The notes: generated from the sequence alone by a model not told the origin. 8,805 nt of DNA from Pseudoxanthomonas sp. (GCA_026785795.1 JAJAZJ010000023.1:1-8805), one strand, 5' to 3'. Positions 1 through 7,419 are shown, counted from the first letter of the stretch. A program made the numbers and translations.

Positions 1-1923
1 ACCACTGCCTTCGTCGAGGGCACGCCGGGGCGCTCGCAACTGGTGGCCCGCTATCGGCTGGCCAACACCAGCGAGCGAGCGCGCGACTACACCCTGGCGC
101 TGGCCGTGCGCCCGCTGCAGGTCAATCCACCCAGCCAGTTCCTCAACACCATCGGCGGCGTCAGCCCGATACACGCGCTTTCCTTCGCAGACGGCGTGGT
201 GACGGTGGACGGCAAGCCGCGCGTGTTCTCCCTGCAGGCGCCAGACTCAGCCTTCGCCAGTACCCTGGACAGTGGCGTGGCCGTATCGCGCCTGTTGGGC
301 GCCGAACAGCAGCCCGAGCGGATGCAGGTGCACGATCCGCAGCGTCACGCCTCGGGCGCCATGCGCTACGTGGTGCGGCTGCGCCCGGGCGAGCATCATG
401 AAGTCGACCTGCGCATTCCGATGACCGGCGACACCGCAGGGCCGGGCACCGACCAGCATCCCGGGCAAACGGGTGAGTGGTACCCGCAGGGCCTGCAGGA
501 CGCGGTGGCCAATGATTGGGTGCGTAGGCTGGATCTGGTGCAGGTGCAGGTGCCGGAGCCGGGCCAGGCGCTGGTCGACACCCTGCGCACGGCCACCGCA
601 CACATGCTGATCTCACGCATCGGCCCACGCCTGCAGCCTGGCACCCGCTCCTATGCGCGCAGCTGGATTCGCGACGGCGCCATGATCTCGGAAGGCCTGC
701 TGCGCATGGGCCGTGAGGACGTGGTGCGCGAATACGTCGACTGGTACGCGCCGTACCAGTTCGAGAACGGCAAGGTTCCCTGCTGCGTCGACGACCGCGG
801 CAGCGATCCGGTGCCGGAGAACGACAGCCACGGTGAGCTGATCTTCAGTATCGCCGAGCTGTATCGCTATGACGGTGACAGGGCGTTCCTGGGAAAGATG
901 TGGCCGCACGTGCTGGGTGCCTACACGTACATGGAGCAGCTGCGGCTGAGCGAGCGCAACGAAGCCAATCGCGCGGTGAATCCGGCTTTCTACGGGATGA
1001 TGCCGGCTTCGATCAGCCATGAAGGCTACTCGGCCAAGCCGATGCATTCCTATTGGGACAATTTCTGGTCGCTGCGTGGCTACAAGGATGCGGTGGAAGT
1101 CGCGCAGTGGCTGGGCAAGACCGAAGATGCCGAGCGCATGGCGGCTTCGCGTGACCAGTTCCGCGACGATCTCTACGACTCCCTGCGCGCAGCGGCAAAG
1201 CTGCACGGCATCAATTTCCTGCCGGGCGCTGCGGAGCTGGGCGATTTCGACCCCACTTCAACCACCATCGCCCTGGCGCCTGGCGGGGAGCAGGGCAGGT
1301 TGCCGCAGGACCTGCTGATCAATACTTTCGAGCGCTATTGGGCTGAATTCGTGCAGCGCCGCGATGGCCAGCGCAAGTGGAAGGACTACACGCCCTACGA
1401 GTGGCGAAATGTGGGTGCCTTCGTGCGGCTCGGCTGGCGCGAGCGCGCGTGGGAAGCAGTCGACTACTTCTTCAATGATCGCGTGCCGCAGCCGTGGAAT
1501 CAGTGGGGCGAAGTGGTGTCAAGCACGCCGCGCAAACCCTTCTTCCTCGGCGACTTGCCGCATGCCTGGGTTGGGTCAGACTTTGTGCGATCGGCGCTGG
1601 ACATGTTTGCCTACGTGCGCGAGATCGACGACAGCATAGTGCTGGCCGCGGGCATTCCCGTTGATTGGCTGGACGAAGGCATCGCCATCCGCGACCTGCG
1701 CACGCCGCGCGGAAAGCTGGGTTACGCGCTTCGGCGCGAGGATGGGGTACTGCAGCTCGACGTTGCATCAGGCCTGGACCTGCCTGCGGGCGGGCTGGTG
1801 TTGCCTTGGCCCTACCAGACCGCCCCGGGAAAGGCTACGGTCAATGGCGAACCAGTCCAATGGTCCGACCAAGAGCTGCGAATCCACACGCTCCCCGCCC
1901 AAGTGCGCATAGGGCCCCTGTAG
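1..1923 (+). CDS. Six-hairpin glycosidase-like protein, C-terminal part (5' end outside window)
   Basis: The reading frame is open from the first base, so the gene is cut by the window edge; 640 residues are visible. The GTG at 43 is internal, because the codons before it continue the same protein. The first part (about nt 1-540) reads as a beta-rich region. From about nt 570 it becomes a helical domain with motifs typical of (alpha/alpha)6 six-hairpin glycosidases: an RSWIRDGA motif at 658-681, a PENDSHGEL..AELYRY stretch at about 814-873, and WNQWGE...GDLPHAW at about 1495-1569. Related Xanthomonadaceae proteins are, as I recall, large and annotated as discoidin or coagulation factor 5/8 domain proteins; this is memory, not a search. 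The substrate cannot be read from the sequence, and secretion cannot be judged without the N-terminus. The acidic residues in RDG, PEND and WGE are candidate active-site positions only. The stop codon TAG lies inside a REP repeat. A carbohydrate-active role fits the neighbouring glucose genes. I am confident it is a real gene and moderately confident of the fold. Confidence 0.72.
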   Translation, partial: TTAFVEGTPGRSQLVARYRLANTSERARDYTLALAVRPLQVNPPSQFLNTIGGVSPIHALSFADGVVTVDGKPRVFSLQAPDSAFASTLDSGVAVSRLLGAEQQPERMQVHDPQRHASGAMRYVVRLRPGEHHEVDLRIPMTGDTAGPGTDQHPGQTGEWYPQGLQDAVANDWVRRLDLVQVQVPEPGQALVDTLRTATAHMLISRIGPRLQPGTRSYARSWIRDGAMISEGLLRMGREDVVREYVDWYAPYQFENGKVPCCVDDRGSDPVPENDSHGELIFSIAELYRYDGDRAFLGKMWPHVLGAYTYMEQLRLSERNEANRAVNPAFYGMMPASISHEGYSAKPMHSYWDNFWSLRGYKDAVEVAQWLGKTEDAERMAASRDQFRDDLYDSLRAAAKLHGINFLPGAAELGDFDPTSTTIALAPGGEQGRLPQDLLINTFERYWAEFVQRRDGQRKWKDYTPYEWRNVGAFVRLGWRERAWEAVDYFFNDRVPQPWNQWGEVVSSTPRKPFFLGDLPHAWVGSDFVRSALDMFAYVREIDDSIVLAAGIPVDWLDEGIAIRDLRTPRGKLGYALRREDGVLQLDVASGLDLPAGGLVLPWPYQTAPGKATVNGEPVQWSDQELRIHTLPAQVRIGPL

Positions 1924-2004
1924 GAGCGCCCGCTGGGCGCGAGCTCTCTGGGATCTTTCGCTGGACCAAACGCAAGCGCTCGCGCCAAGGGGCGCTCCCA
2001 CAGG
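1917..2004. repeat. REPIN: two inverted REP sequences forming a hairpin between convergent genes
   Basis: The left arm (1917-1944) begins CCTGTAGGAGCGCCC. The right arm (1978-2004), read on the minus strand, begins CCTGTGGGAGCGCCCC and then matches the left arm through GGCGCGAGC; they differ by a few substitutions and one base of length. Each arm has its own small stem: GCGCCC-gct-GGGCGC at 1926-1940, and GCGCC-aagg-GGCGC at 1982-1995. A 33-nt spacer (1945-1977) separates them. This matches the known REPIN architecture: two REPs in opposite orientation with a GTAG/GTGG tetranucleotide at the base, mobilised in trans by RAYT transposases. No RAYT gene is in the window. It lies between the ends of the upstream gene and eda, so its transcript hairpin could act as a bidirectional terminator or protect mRNA 3' ends; that role is inferred. 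Genome copy number is unknown. Confidence 0.82.
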
Positions 2005-2016
2005 TTCTGTGGCGAA

Positions 2017-2676
2017 TCAGCCGCCGCGTGCCTTGGCGACGATAGCTGCGGCTTTTGCCGAACTCTCGGTGACTTTGTCCCAGGCGCCTGCTTCGATCCA
2101 TTGCTTCGGCACCATCCACGAACCACCGACGCAGACCACGTTCGGCTGCGACAGGAACTCGCCTGCGTTGTCCTCGCTGATGCCGCCAGTTGGGCAGATT
2201 TTCAATTCGGCAAGCGGGCCTGCCAAGCCTTTCAACATCGCCAGCCCGCCCACCGCGTTGGCCGGGAACAATTTACATACGCGAAAACCGCGCGCCATCA
2301 ACGCCAGGAACTCGGTTGGCGTGGCGCCTCCGGGCACAACGGGAATCGTCGCCTGGGCCAGTGCGTCCGCCATTTCTGTTGGAGTACCCGGTGTCACCAG
2401 GAAATCGGCACCTGCGGCGATGGACTGCTCCATCTGTTCGACGCTCAGCACCGTGCCCGCGCCGATCACGATGCCCGGCAGCTCGCGTTTCAGCATGGCC
2501 AGCGCTTCGATGGCCACCGGCGTGCGCAGGGTGAGCTCGATTGCCGGCAGCCCGCCGTCCAGCAGGGCCCGGGAGACCCTGCGTGCTTCGTCCAGCGTAT
2601 GCACGGTGACTACGGGCAGGATGCCGGCGGCGCGCAGAAGTTGTTCTGCTTTCAGTTGGCGCTGTTCTATCGTCAT
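2017..2676 (-). CDS. eda: 2-dehydro-3-deoxy-6-phosphogluconate (KDPG) aldolase
   Basis: Class I aldolase of the Entner-Doudoroff pathway, splitting KDPG into pyruvate and glyceraldehyde-3-phosphate in the cytoplasm. The 219-residue protein, close to the usual 210-220, is collinear with E. coli Eda. Visible landmarks are IELTLRT (E47 and R51, the catalytic Glu and Arg region), GAGTVL at 72-77, VTPG at 94-97, the Schiff-base lysine K135 in CKLFPAN, CPTGGIS at 161-167 and GGSWMVP at 184-190. I chose the ATG at 2676, giving MTIEQRQ, because family similarity begins there. A TTG at 2724 would add 16 residues that resemble translated leader rather than protein. Neither start has a strong Shine-Dalgarno sequence. 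It lies 63 nt downstream of edd on the same strand, so co-transcription is likely. The REPIN begins 12 nt past its stop codon. Confidence 0.96.
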   Translation of the reverse strand: MTIEQRQLKAEQLLRAAGILPVVTVHTLDEARRVSRALLDGGLPAIELTLRTPVAIEALAMLKRELPGIVIGAGTVLSVEQMEQSIAAGADFLVTPGTPTEMADALAQATIPVVPGGATPTEFLALMARGFRVCKLFPANAVGGLAMLKGLAGPLAELKICPTGGISEDNAGEFLSQPNVVCVGGSWMVPKQWIEAGAWDKVTESSAKAAAIVAKARGG

Positions 2677-2739
2677 CGCAGGGGGTGTCCAGGAATATGC
2701 TGGCCGCCAGGCAGCGTGTGCCAAGCCATCGGCAACGGG

Positions 2740-4653
2740 TCAGGCGTCTTTTTGACTGTGCGGTGCATCGGCGGCGGCCGGATCGAAGCCCAGATCATAT
2801 TCGGCATCGTATTCCCAGTGGCCCGAAGGCGACGGAGGGCCGCAGGAAATCGAAAGCGCGCCCTGGTCCGCCGGCGTCACCAGGTTGCGGTTCCAGGCGA
2901 AGAGGTTGCGGCCCAGGTCATGGCCGGGCAGCGCGGTACTGGGCGCATGCGTGCGTGACGCCCATTCCCCGGCGTCAACCAGCGCCTGCAGGGTGCCAGC
3001 CTGGGCATCCAGGCGAAGCAGGTCGCCTTCACGCAGCTTGCCCAGGGGGCCACCGCGGGCTGCCTCGGGCGTAAGGTGGATCGCGGCGGGGAACTTGCCC
3101 GATGCGCCTGACATGCGGCCATCGGTCACCAGCGCCACCCGGCGGCCCTGGTTCTGCAGCAGGCCCAGCAGTGGGGCCAGAGAATGCAGTTCGGGCATGC
3201 CGTTGGCGCGTGGTCCCTGGTAACGCACCACGGCGATGAAATCCTGCGGCAGCACGCCCGCAGCATGCAGCTTGTTGAGTGCGCGCGGGTCATCCACCAC
3301 CACCGCAGGCGCTTCGATGCAGTGGTACTCGGGCTTGACCGCCGAAGTCTTGATCAAGGCGCGACCCAGGTTGCCGCTGAGCAGGCGCAGGCCGCCATGC
3401 GGATCGAACGCGTGGCTGACCGTGCGCACCACGGCTTCGTCCGCGCTGTGCTCCGGCCCCTTTGCGTACACCAGTTTGCCGTCCAGCAGGCGCGGCTCCT
3501 CGCAGTACCCGCGCATGCCGGCGGCGGCCACGGTCTCGATACCGTCGTGCATCAGGCCAGCGTCCAGCAATTCGCGGAACACAAACTGGGTGCCGCCTGC
3601 AGCCGCGAAACGATTCACGTCGGCTTCGCCATTGGGATAGATGCGCGCCAGCAGCGGCACGATCTGCGACAGGTCGTCCATGTCCTCCCAGGTCAGCAGG
3701 ATGCCGGCCGCGCGCGCCACCGCGATCCAGTGGATGGTGTGGTTGGTGGAGCCGCCGGTTGCCGTCAGCGCGACGATCGCGTTGACGATGGCGCGCTCAT
3801 CGATCAGCCGGCCGATCGGCCGATAGTCGCTGCCCAGCGCGGTGATCTCAAGTGCGCGTGCGGTGGCGGCGCGGGTCAGCGCCTCGCGCAGCGGCGTGCC
3901 CGGGTTGACGAATGAGGTGCCCGGCAGCTGCAGGCCCATGGCTTCCAGCAGGACCTGGTTGGAGTTGGCCGTGCCGTAGAAGGTGCAGGTGCCAGGCGCG
4001 TGGTAGCTGGCTGTCTCCGCTTCCAGCAGTTCCTCGCGAGTGGCTTCGCCGGCGGCGTAGCGTTCACGCACTTCGGCCTTGAGTTTGTTGGGAATGCCCG
4101 GGGTCATTGGCCCAGCCGGCGCGAACATGGCCGGCAGGTGGCCGAAGGCGAGCGCACCGATCAGCAGGCCGGGCACGATCTTGTCGCACACGCCCAGATA
4201 GAGCGCGGCGTCGAACATGTCGTGACTGAGCGCGATGGCGGTGGCCTGGGCGATGTTGTCGCGCGAAAACAGCGACAGCTCCATGCCTGGACGGCCCTGG
4301 GTAACGCCGTCGCACATTGCCGGCACGCCGCCGGCGACCTGGGCGGTGGCGCCGAGTTCGCGCGCAATCTGGCGCACCTGTTCCGGGTAGTGCTCGAACG
4401 GCTGGTGCGCCGAGAGCATGTCGTTGTACGCGTTGATAATGCCGAGGTTGGGGGTGATGTCGGCGCGCAGCCGGCCCTTGTCAGTTGGTGCACTGGCTGC
4501 GAACGCGTGGGCCAGGTTGCCGCAGCTCAGGCGGGTGCGGCTGGGGCCTTCCCGATGCGAAGCTTCGATGCCGGCCAGGTAGGCGCTGCGCGAATCGGTG
4601 CTGCGCTTGCGGATGCGTTCGGTGATTTCATGCAGGCGGGGGTGCAGGGTCAT
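2740..4653 (-). CDS. edd: 6-phosphogluconate dehydratase
   Basis: Dehydrates 6-phosphogluconate to KDPG, the committing step of the Entner-Doudoroff pathway, using an oxygen-sensitive Fe-S cluster. The 637-residue protein aligns throughout with E. coli Edd from memory (N-terminal [48 protein letters not shown]). Both IlvD/Edd family signatures are present: [12 protein letters not shown] at 156-167 and [11 protein letters not shown] in the C-terminal third. C114 and C156 are the probable cluster ligands, with C44 nearby in a conserved motif. The protein is about 30 residues longer than E. coli Edd, mainly a hydrophilic C-terminal tail after the SISCG segment; this tail may be typical of the lineage. 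The start gives [14 protein letters not shown], matching the family N-terminus; only a weak GAG lies upstream. It follows glk by 217 nt and precedes eda by 63 nt. Confidence 0.97.
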   Translation of the reverse strand: MTLHPRLHEITERIRKRSTDSRSAYLAGIEASHREGPSRTRLSCGNLAHAFAASAPTDKGRLRADITPNLGIINAYNDMLSAHQPFEHYPEQVRQIARELGATAQVAGGVPAMCDGVTQGRPGMELSLFSRDNIAQATAIALSHDMFDAALYLGVCDKIVPGLLIGALAFGHLPAMFAPAGPMTPGIPNKLKAEVRERYAAGEATREELLEAETASYHAPGTCTFYGTANSNQVLLEAMGLQLPGTSFVNPGTPLREALTRAATARALEITALGSDYRPIGRLIDERAIVNAIVALTATGGSTNHTIHWIAVARAAGILLTWEDMDDLSQIVPLLARIYPNGEADVNRFAAAGGTQFVFRELLDAGLMHDGIETVAAAGMRGYCEEPRLLDGKLVYAKGPEHSADEAVVRTVSHAFDPHGGLRLLSGNLGRALIKTSAVKPEYHCIEAPAVVVDDPRALNKLHAAGVLPQDFIAVVRYQGPRANGMPELHSLAPLLGLLQNQGRRVALVTDGRMSGASGKFPAAIHLTPEAARGGPLGKLREGDLLRLDAQAGTLQALVDAGEWASRTHAPSTALPGHDLGRNLFAWNRNLVTPADQGALSISCGPPSPSGHWEYDAEYDLGFDPAAADAPHSQKDA

Positions 4654-4689
4654 GGCGGCGCTCGGTCGGCAGCAACGGCAGGTGGGGAC

Positions 4690-4763
4690 GCCTTGTCGAT
4701 GTAGGCAAGGCCTTGGGGGCCGTCATGGCCCGATGTGATACCACCACGATACCAATCATCGGG
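4690..4763 (-). promoter_or_regulatory. Repeat-rich leader/control region upstream of edd
   Basis: The glk-edd gap (4654-4871) contains nested structure. A perfect 7-bp inverted repeat, CCCGATG (4729-4735) and CATCGGG (4757-4763), encloses two direct copies of GATACCA (4737-4743 and 4748-4754) spaced 11 bp apart, one helical turn. Nearer to edd are a GGGCC-gtcat-GGCCC stem (4717-4731), the 10-bp palindrome CAAGGCCTTG (4706-4715), and a GCCTTG/CAAGGC pair (4690-4695 and 4706-4711). The one-turn direct repeats resemble a protein-binding site, and the inverted repeats could fold in the edd leader RNA. It does not match the CG-centred LacI palindrome seen upstream of bglA, nor the Pseudomonas HexR box as I remember it. 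The regulator is unknown. Confidence 0.4.
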
Positions 4764-4793
4764 TGTGGTTCGGGAACACGGCTTCACCGCTGA

Positions 4794-4845
4794 ATTCTAG
4801 CGCGTCGGCGGCAGATCATTCGGGTCCTGTACGAAGGCCAGTCAA
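4794..4845 (-). promoter_or_regulatory. Candidate promoter elements for edd-eda
   Basis: On the minus strand there is a TTGACT (4840-4845) resembling a -35 box, and further downstream a TAGAAT (4794-4799), five of six matches to the -10 consensus. The two are too far apart to form one promoter. TTGACT has only a four-of-six AATGAT at 19 nt (4815-4820), and TAGAAT lacks a good -35. If TAGAAT is used, transcription would start near 4787 and the direct repeats at 4737-4754 would lie just downstream, where a repressor could block elongation. There is no clear terminator after glk, so read-through from bglA-glk into edd is also possible. Confidence 0.25.
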
Positions 4846-4871
4846 ATACCACCGCAAGCTCATGGCTGGCA

Positions 4872-5876
4872 TCACTTCGCGCCGAAACTCTCCACCGCAA
4901 AAGCAGCAGCGCCCAGCAAACCCGGGCGTGGGTGGACCACCGCCAGGGTCGGAACCCGCGCCATTGCCGGGGAAAAGCGTCCCTTGTGCTCGAAGCGCTG
5001 GCGGAAGCCCGAATGCTGCAGCGAAGACAATACTTTGGGCACCAGGCCGCCAGTCAGGAACACGCCGTCCCAGGCGCCGGCACTAAGCACCAGGTCGCCC
5101 GAAATTGCGCCGAAGACGGCGCAGAACACATCCAGCGCGCGCATGCAGCGGGGGTCGCCTGCGGCGGCCCGGGCAGTGACATCCGCAGGCTGCATCGGGC
5201 CAGGATCTTCGCCGGCTATTTCGCTCAGTGCGCGGTGCAGGTTTACCAAGCCAGGCCCGCAGATCAGGCGTTCGTTCGAGACCCGGCCAAACTGCTGGGA
5301 CAGGCGCTTGAGGATGTCGATTTCCTCCGGCGTCCCGGGCGGGAAGCTGACGTGGCCACCTTCGGTTTCCAGCGGGTAGCGCTGCCCGTCGCGGATGATC
5401 AACCCGCCTACTCCCAGGCCGGTGCCGGGGCCGATCACGGCATAGGTCTTGTCCACCCCCATCGGCGCGGGCGACCAGGTGGCGCCGCCTATGGCGACCA
5501 CGTCACTGGCGGCCAGCAGGGAGACGGCCATGGCCTGGGCGGCGAAATCGTTGACCAGCTTCAAGCCCTGGAAACCCAGCGCGGTGCGCGTGCGGCTGAG
5601 CGATATCACCCACGGGTGATTGGTGATGCGTGCGTGGTCGCCGTCCACGCGTCCGGCCACCGCGAACACGCCGTTCTGCGCGCTGGCGCCGGTCTCGGAC
5701 AGATAGTGTTGCGCCGCATCGGCCAGCGAAGGGAAGTCGGCCACCACGTACTCGCCCACGCTGTCCACGATCAGCGGCGAGTCCAGTGCAGTGTCGGCCA
5801 GGGCGAAGCGTGCGTTGGTACCGCCGATATCGGCCAGCAGTACATGCCCGGTGCCGGGTCGGGCCGGGCGGTTCAT
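4872..5876 (-). CDS. glk: Glucokinase
   Basis: Phosphorylates glucose to glucose-6-phosphate with ATP in the cytoplasm. The 334-residue protein, close to the usual 320-335, matches the proteobacterial Glk family. It has LLADIGGTNARFAL at 13-26 (phosphate-binding loop), ITNHPW at 84-89, VNDFAAQAMA at 108-117 with the catalytic Asp D110, IGPGTGLGVGGLI at 148-160 (second nucleotide-binding motif), EGGHVSF at 172-178, and GVFLTGGLVP at 271-280. No helix-turn-helix precedes the kinase domain, so it is a plain glucokinase rather than a ROK-type regulator. I chose the ATG at 5876 (MNRPARPGTG), because upstream codons in frame look like translated non-coding sequence and run into bglA. The ribosome binding site is weak. 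The gap to bglA is 49 nt, consistent with one transcript in which BglA releases glucose for Glk. Confidence 0.96.
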   Translation of the reverse strand: MNRPARPGTGHVLLADIGGTNARFALADTALDSPLIVDSVGEYVVADFPSLADAAQHYLSETGASAQNGVFAVAGRVDGDHARITNHPWVISLSRTRTALGFQGLKLVNDFAAQAMAVSLLAASDVVAIGGATWSPAPMGVDKTYAVIGPGTGLGVGGLIIRDGQRYPLETEGGHVSFPPGTPEEIDILKRLSQQFGRVSNERLICGPGLVNLHRALSEIAGEDPGPMQPADVTARAAAGDPRCMRALDVFCAVFGAISGDLVLSAGAWDGVFLTGGLVPKVLSSLQHSGFRQRFEHKGRFSPAMARVPTLAVVHPRPGLLGAAAFAVESFGAK

Positions 5877-5925
5877 GCGGAGTACTTCAGTGAGTGGTGA
5901 CCGGGAGTGTTCGGTGGCATCCGAC

Positions 5926-7287
5926 TCAGTCGTCCTCGTTGGCCAGCGCTGTGCCGTGACTGGCCACAACTTTCGCATAGTAGCGTGCGCTGTCCTTGGG
6001 CGTGCGGGTCTGGCTTTCGAAGTCGACGTGCACGATACCAAAACGTTTGGAATAGCCCAGGGACCATTCCAGGTTGTCCAGCAGCGACCAGACGAAGTAG
6101 CCCTGGATATTGCAGCCGGCCCCGATGGCGGCGTGCACCGCGCGCAGGTGCTGGCGCAGATAGCTTAGGCGCAGGGGGTCACGTACGCGTCCGTTCTCCG
6201 CCTTGGGCGGGTCGAAGAAGGCCGCTCCGTTCTCGGTGATGAACACCTTCGGGTTGCCGTAGCGCTCTTTCACCCACAGCAACGTGTCGGTCAGCCCCTG
6301 GGGATAAACCTCCCAGCCGGTTTCCGTATACGTATGCTGCTTCTGGCGCACGGCTGCGACCTTCAGCGGCCAGTTCAGTTCGTCGTGCTTGGCCACGTTC
6401 CGCGTGTAGTAGTTCACGCCGATGAAATCCAGCGGCTGCCTGATCAGGTCCATGTCCTCCTGCGGCCACTCCGGCCAGGCTTCGCCGAAGATCTCGCGCA
6501 GCTCCTGGGGGTAGGTGCCCAGGAATACGGGGTCCAGGTACTGGCGATTCATGTATGCATCGGCGCGACGCGTGGCCGCCAGGTCTTCGGCGCTGTCGCT
6601 GGCCGGATACTTCGGCTCAATGTTCACCACCAGGCCGATTTCGTGCTTGCCAATCTCGCGATACGCTTTCACCGCCGCACCGTGCGCACGCATCAGGTTG
6701 TGGCTGGCGATGGGCGCTTCGAACCGATTGCGGTGGCCCGGCGCCAGTGCGCCGTGCAGGTAGCCGCCATCGGTGACCACCCACGGTTCGTTGAGCGTAG
6801 CCCAGCGATGGATGCGCCCGTCCAGGCGCTGGAACATCACCCGCCCGTAGTCGGCGAACCAGTCGGCGACGTCGCGGTTCAACCAGCCGCCCTGGTCGTC
6901 CAGCGCAGCCGGCAGGTCCCAGTGGAACAGGGTGGCGACAGGCTGGATGTCGTTCTCCAGCAAGGTGTCGACCAGCCGTTCATAGAAGTCCATGCCCTTC
7001 TGGTTGATCCGGCCCTTGCCCTCTGGCAGCACGCGGCTCCAGCTTATGCTGAAGCGATAGGCCTGCATGCCCAGCGATTTCATCAGCGCGATGTCCTCGC
7101 GCCAGCGGTTGTAGTGGTCGCAAGCCACATCACCGGTGTCATCGTTGAGCATGCGCCCGGGGGTATGGGCGAAGCGCTGCCAGATGCTGGGGCCGGCGCC
7201 ATCCGCCAGCGGGGACCCTTCGATCTGATAGGCGGCGGTCGCGCTGCCCCAGATGAAATCCTTGGGGAACTGATAGTTATTCGACAT
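5926..7287 (-). CDS. bglA: Cytoplasmic GH1 beta-glucosidase
   Basis: Glycoside hydrolase family 1 enzyme, retaining mechanism, expected to release glucose from cellobiose or other beta-glucosides. The 453-residue protein is normal for GH1. It has the N-terminal signature FIWGSATAAYQIEG at 11-24 with substrate-binding Q21, FHWDLP at 121-126, the acid/base glutamate E167 in TLNEPW, NYYTRNV near 292-298, the nucleophile E352 in ITENGAA, and NLEWSLGYSKRFGI at 405-418 with E407 and W408 in the glucose-binding subsite. There is no signal peptide, so it should act in the cytoplasm on imported sugars. The ATG at 7287 (MSNNYQF) is preceded by GGAGG about 5 nt upstream, a clear ribosome binding site that rules out the 50-residue upstream extension. 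It is the first gene of the minus-strand block. Exact specificity (glucoside, galactoside, fucoside) cannot be read from sequence alone, so the symbol is by family. Confidence 0.95.
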   Translation of the reverse strand: MSNNYQFPKDFIWGSATAAYQIEGSPLADGAGPSIWQRFAHTPGRMLNDDTGDVACDHYNRWREDIALMKSLGMQAYRFSISWSRVLPEGKGRINQKGMDFYERLVDTLLENDIQPVATLFHWDLPAALDDQGGWLNRDVADWFADYGRVMFQRLDGRIHRWATLNEPWVVTDGGYLHGALAPGHRNRFEAPIASHNLMRAHGAAVKAYREIGKHEIGLVVNIEPKYPASDSAEDLAATRRADAYMNRQYLDPVFLGTYPQELREIFGEAWPEWPQEDMDLIRQPLDFIGVNYYTRNVAKHDELNWPLKVAAVRQKQHTYTETGWEVYPQGLTDTLLWVKERYGNPKVFITENGAAFFDPPKAENGRVRDPLRLSYLRQHLRAVHAAIGAGCNIQGYFVWSLLDNLEWSLGYSKRFGIVHVDFESQTRTPKDSARYYAKVVASHGTALANEDD

Positions 7288-7334
7288 GGCCCCTCCGGCA
7301 TTGTCGGTACGGTTGGGTGGCTTGGGCGTTGCGC

Positions 7335-7352
7335 CATGAAAACGATTACATG
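7335..7352. promoter_or_regulatory. LacI/GalR-type operator in the bglA upstream region
   Basis: The 18-bp sequence CATGAAAACGATTACATG is an imperfect palindrome centred on CG, with 14 of 18 positions symmetric. Its core TGAAAACGATTACA (7337-7350) fits the LacI/GalR-family pattern TGWAANCGNTNWCA known from CcpA-type sites. It lies 48 nt upstream of the bglA start codon. On the minus strand a TATTCT box (7357-7362) sits just upstream of it, so a bound repressor would overlap the likely bglA transcription start. The -35 for that box is poor. No LacI-family gene is in the window, so the regulator must be encoded elsewhere. It could also act on the divergent ABC gene. Confidence 0.7.
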
Positions 7353-7356
7353 GCAG

Positions 7357-7362
7357 AATAGC
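7357..7362 (-). promoter_or_regulatory. bglA: Possible -10 box of the bglA promoter
   Basis: TATTCT on the minus strand matches the -10 consensus at four of six positions and is placed directly upstream of the LacI-type operator, the usual arrangement for a repressed promoter. No convincing -35 is seen 16-18 nt further upstream, so this assignment depends mostly on the operator position. Confidence 0.3.
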
Positions 7363-7419
7363 GCATGACCACGGCCAGCGGAACCGGTCCGGGACACAAA
7401 ATCTGGCAGAGTGCAGAGA

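Noticed and set aside
2677..2724. TTG start that would extend Eda by 16 residues
   Set aside because: The extension resembles no Eda N-terminus, and there is no ribosome binding site; the ATG at 2676 matches the family.
2009..2755. Long open frame on the + strand opposite eda, and similar ones opposite edd (3184-3915, 4000-4704) and glk (4932-5900)
   Set aside because: They lie antisense to well-supported enzymes, have low-complexity or unrecognisable sequence and no ribosome binding sites; long antisense frames are expected in GC-rich coding DNA.
4628..4726. Possible 32-codon leader peptide overlapping the edd start (ATG at 4726, minus strand)
   Set aside because: It has no Shine-Dalgarno sequence, a Pro/Arg-rich composition expected of non-coding GC-rich DNA, and no run of regulatory codons.
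4734..4749. TGTGA half-site upstream of edd as a Clp/CRP-like site
   Set aside because: The second half does not match TCACA at the required 6-nt spacing.
6037..6049. CCAAA-N3-TTTGG inverted repeat that might be another operator
   Set aside because: It falls within conserved bglA codons (YSKRFGI motif), so protein sequence explains it.
6334..7368. 344-codon + strand frame opposite bglA
   Set aside because: It is an antisense shadow of an intact GH1 gene with all catalytic motifs, and the translation matches nothing I recognise.
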